Below the pieces are notes generated by a model. It had not been told where the DNA came from and did not search any database. It worked only from the letters and a program-made list of their open reading frames with translations. The position numbers were made by a program, and so were the translations under genes. This document shows, piece after piece, positions 62,201-64,000 of a DNA stretch of 64,000 nucleotides; position 1 is the stretch's first letter, and every line of letters begins with the position of its first letter. The stretch spans positions 2,666,001 through 2,730,000 of the forward strand of contig NZ_JAPCIA010000001.1 of the NCBI RefSeq assembly GCF_026107375.2, given 5' to 3'. The stretch comes from Sphingomonas sp. BT-65. Lineage in GTDB: Bacteria > Pseudomonadota > Alphaproteobacteria > Sphingomonadales > Sphingomonadaceae.

Positions 62201-64000
62201 GGACGTTGGCCTCCAGCTCGTCGAGCCACGGCTTGGCGGTGCCGTCGGACGGTGCGCGCCAGTCGCCGCGCGGGGAGAGCGCGCCGCCCGACGAGACCTT
62301 GGGCCCGTTGGGGATCGCGCTGCGCTTGAACTGGCTGGTCACGAAGAAGCGGAACAGGAACTTCTCCAGCCAGTGGCGGATCGTCGCGAGGTCGTACTGC
62401 GCGCGCGCCTCCGCCGGGATGCCGAGCGGCCATTCGCCTGCGCTCGCGTCCTTCCAGGCGTGCCAGGCGAGGAAGGCGATTTTCGACGGCGCCAGGCCGT
62501 GGCGCACGGTATAGTGGAGGAAGAAGTCGTTGAGCCCGTACGGCCCGACCTTGTCCTCGGTGCTTTGCAGCGCGCCATTGGCATCGGCGGGGACGAGCTC
62601 GGGCGAGATTTCCTGCGCGAGGATCGCTTCGAGTACCTTGTCGGTTTCCGCGTCGAACTGGCCGGTCGCGACGCACCAGCGGATCAGGAACTGGATCAGC
62701 GTCTTGGGCACGCCGGCATTGACCGCATAGTGCGACATATGGTCGCCGACGCCATAGGTGCACCAGCCGAGCGCGAGTTCGCTGAGGTCGCCGGTGCCGA
62801 CGACGAAGCCGCCGCGCTGGTTGGCGAGGCGGAAGAGATAGTCGGTCCGCAGGCCCGCCTGCACATTCTCGAAGGTGATGTCGTAGACCGGCTCGCCATC
62901 GGCATAGGGGTGGCCCATGTCGGTGAGCAGCTGGCGCGCGGCGGGGCGGATGTCGATCTCCTCGCCGGTGATGCCGAGCGCCTTCATCAGCGCCCATGCA
63001 TTGGACTTGGTGCCTTCGCCGGTCGCGAAGCCGGGCATGGTGAAGCCGAGGATGTTGGCGCGCGGCAGGCCGAGCCGGTCCATCGCCTTGGCCGCGACGA
63101 TCAGCGCATGGGTGGAGTCGAGCCCGCCCGAGATGCCGATCACCAGTTTCTGCGATCCCGTCGCCGCGATACGCTTGCGCAGCCCCTCGACCTGGATGTT
63201 GAAGGCCTCGTAGCAATCCTCGTCGAGCTTGCCGGGCGTGTTGGGAACGAAGGGATAGCGGCGGATCTTCCGATGCAGGCCGATGTCGTCGAAGCCGGCA
63301 TCGTGGCGAAAGCAGATGCGGCGGAACTCGGTTTCCGGGTGCCCGAGTGCAGCGGCACTGTCGTTGAAGGTGCCGAAGCGCATCCGCTCCTGGCGGATCC
63401 GCGCGACGTCGATATCGGCGAGGACGATCTCCGCCTCGACATCGAACCGGCCCGAGGCGGCGAGCAGCTCGCCGAGCTCGTAGATCAGGCTCTGCCCGTC
63501 CCAGGCGAGGTCGGTGGTGCTCTCGCCCGGGCCGGCGGCGGAGAAGACATAGGCGCCGACGCCGCGCTCCGACTGCGCCGCGCACAGCATGGCACGCTGG
63601 CGCGCCTTGCCGATCAGGACGTTGGAGGCCGAGAGGTTGCAGAGGATCGTCGCGCCGGCGAGCGCGCCATAAGTCGAAGGCGGGATCGGCGCCCAGAAAT
63701 CCTCGCAGATCTCGGCATGGAAGACGAAGTCCGGCAGATCCTCGGCGGCGAAGATCAGGTCGGTGCCGAACGGCGCAGTTTGTCCGGCCAGCTCGATCTC
63801 GCCCGAAAGGCCGGCGCCCGAGGCGAACCAGCGCTTCTCGTAATATTCACGGTAATTGGGGAGGAAGGTCTTGGGCACCACGCCCAGAACCCGCCCCCGC
63901 GCGATCACCACGGCGCAATTGTAGAGGCGGTTGTTGCGCTCGAGCGCGGCGCCGACGACCAGCACGGGCTTGAGCTTGGCGCTCGCGGCGACCAGTTCGG
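62193..64000 (-). CDS. nadE: Glutamine-dependent NAD+ synthetase (partial, N-terminus off the window)
   Basis: At least 602 residues of a two-domain enzyme. The N-terminal glutaminase (nitrilase fold) contains [12 protein letters not shown] and the nucleophile region ILCNLSASN. The C-terminal synthetase has the ATP P-loop [12 protein letters not shown] and the NAD-site [16 protein letters not shown]. It converts nicotinate adenine dinucleotide to NAD+ with glutamine as nitrogen donor. The frame is open to the right edge, so the true start is beyond 64000. It is convergent with the ligase gene. Confidence 0.93.
   Translation of the reverse strand, partial: ELVAASAKLKPVLVVGAALERNNRLYNCAVVIARGRVLGVVPKTFLPNYREYYEKRWFASGAGLSGEIELAGQTAPFGTDLIFAAEDLPDFVFHAEICEDFWAPIPPSTYGALAGATILCNLSASNVLIGKARQRAMLCAAQSERGVGAYVFSAAGPGESTTDLAWDGQSLIYELGELLAASGRFDVEAEIVLADIDVARIRQERMRFGTFNDSAAALGHPETEFRRICFRHDAGFDDIGLHRKIRRYPFVPNTPGKLDEDCYEAFNIQVEGLRKRIAATGSQKLVIGISGGLDSTHALIVAAKAMDRLGLPRANILGFTMPGFATGEGTKSNAWALMKALGITGEEIDIRPAARQLLTDMGHPYADGEPVYDITFENVQAGLRTDYLFRLANQRGGFVVGTGDLSELALGWCTYGVGDHMSHYAVNAGVPKTLIQFLIRWCVATGQFDAETDKVLEAILAQEISPELVPADANGALQSTEDKVGPYGLNDFFLHYTVRHGLAPSKIAFLAWHAWKDASAGEWPLGIPAEARAQYDLATIRHWLEKFLFRFFVTSQFKRSAIPNGPKVSSGGALSPRGDWRAPSDGTAKPWLDELEANVPK

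Overview
The window is about 64 kb of a GC-rich alphaproteobacterial chromosome, most likely a Sphingomonas-type member of the Sphingomonadales. This rests on protein content and not on a database search: a CcrM-type cell-cycle methyltransferase, CarD, a SUV3-like helicase, split-alpha-subunit transhydrogenase, FdxA, and several protein types common in sphingomonads. Both ends cut genes: a uracil-DNA glycosylase at the left edge and a glutamine-dependent NAD synthetase at the right edge.

Layout. 1-11.5 kb: uracil-DNA glycosylase, folK, an M23-type protein, tRNA-Lys, a pnt transhydrogenase operon led by an aa3-oxidase subunit IV-like peptide and carrying a PH-domain gene, an NtrC-type regulator, cytochrome b561 and folP. 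11.5-28.8 kb: ccrM and isocitrate lyase with a signal-rich region between them, rnhB-thiD-DUF1272-glmM, a DAACS transporter, gor, pgi, lepB-rnc-era, a sirtuin and YnfA. 28.9-34.1 kb: a ligase-associated DNA repair cluster (exonuclease, Lhr-type helicase, PdeM) whose ATP-dependent ligase partner lies at 60.6 kb. 34.1-48.7 kb: GIN-domain proteins, carD, fdxA, S4 protein, SUV3-like helicase, M23 peptidase, a HerA-like ATPase, a TauE/TIGR02186 pair, a probable NfrA/NfrB-like envelope glycan pair and rpoZ.

48.8-58.0 kb is an accessory island, visibly more AT-rich in its right third and bounded by a 26-bp imperfect inverted repeat. It holds a frameshifted gene, an IS1-type transposase gene with an extra Cys-rich C-terminus, a run of small unrelated orphan genes separated by copies of a modular 75-95 bp repeat, a HEPN-motif protein, an Xre-type regulator and an Orc1/Cdc6-like AAA ATPase. 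This is the best place to look for something undescribed; a defence role is a hypothesis only. Core genes resume at 58.1 kb with a phospholipase D-family enzyme, a metallophosphoesterase, the repair ligase and nadE.

Other sequence-level surprises: a perfect 34-bp inverted repeat lies in frame inside the signal-peptide region of the TIGR02186 gene; a nested repeat element sits between pgi and lepB; the ccrM-icl intergenic region combines an inverted repeat, four GANTC sites and a perfect DnaA box; and five convergent gene pairs share their stop codons in a 4-nt CTAR overlap.
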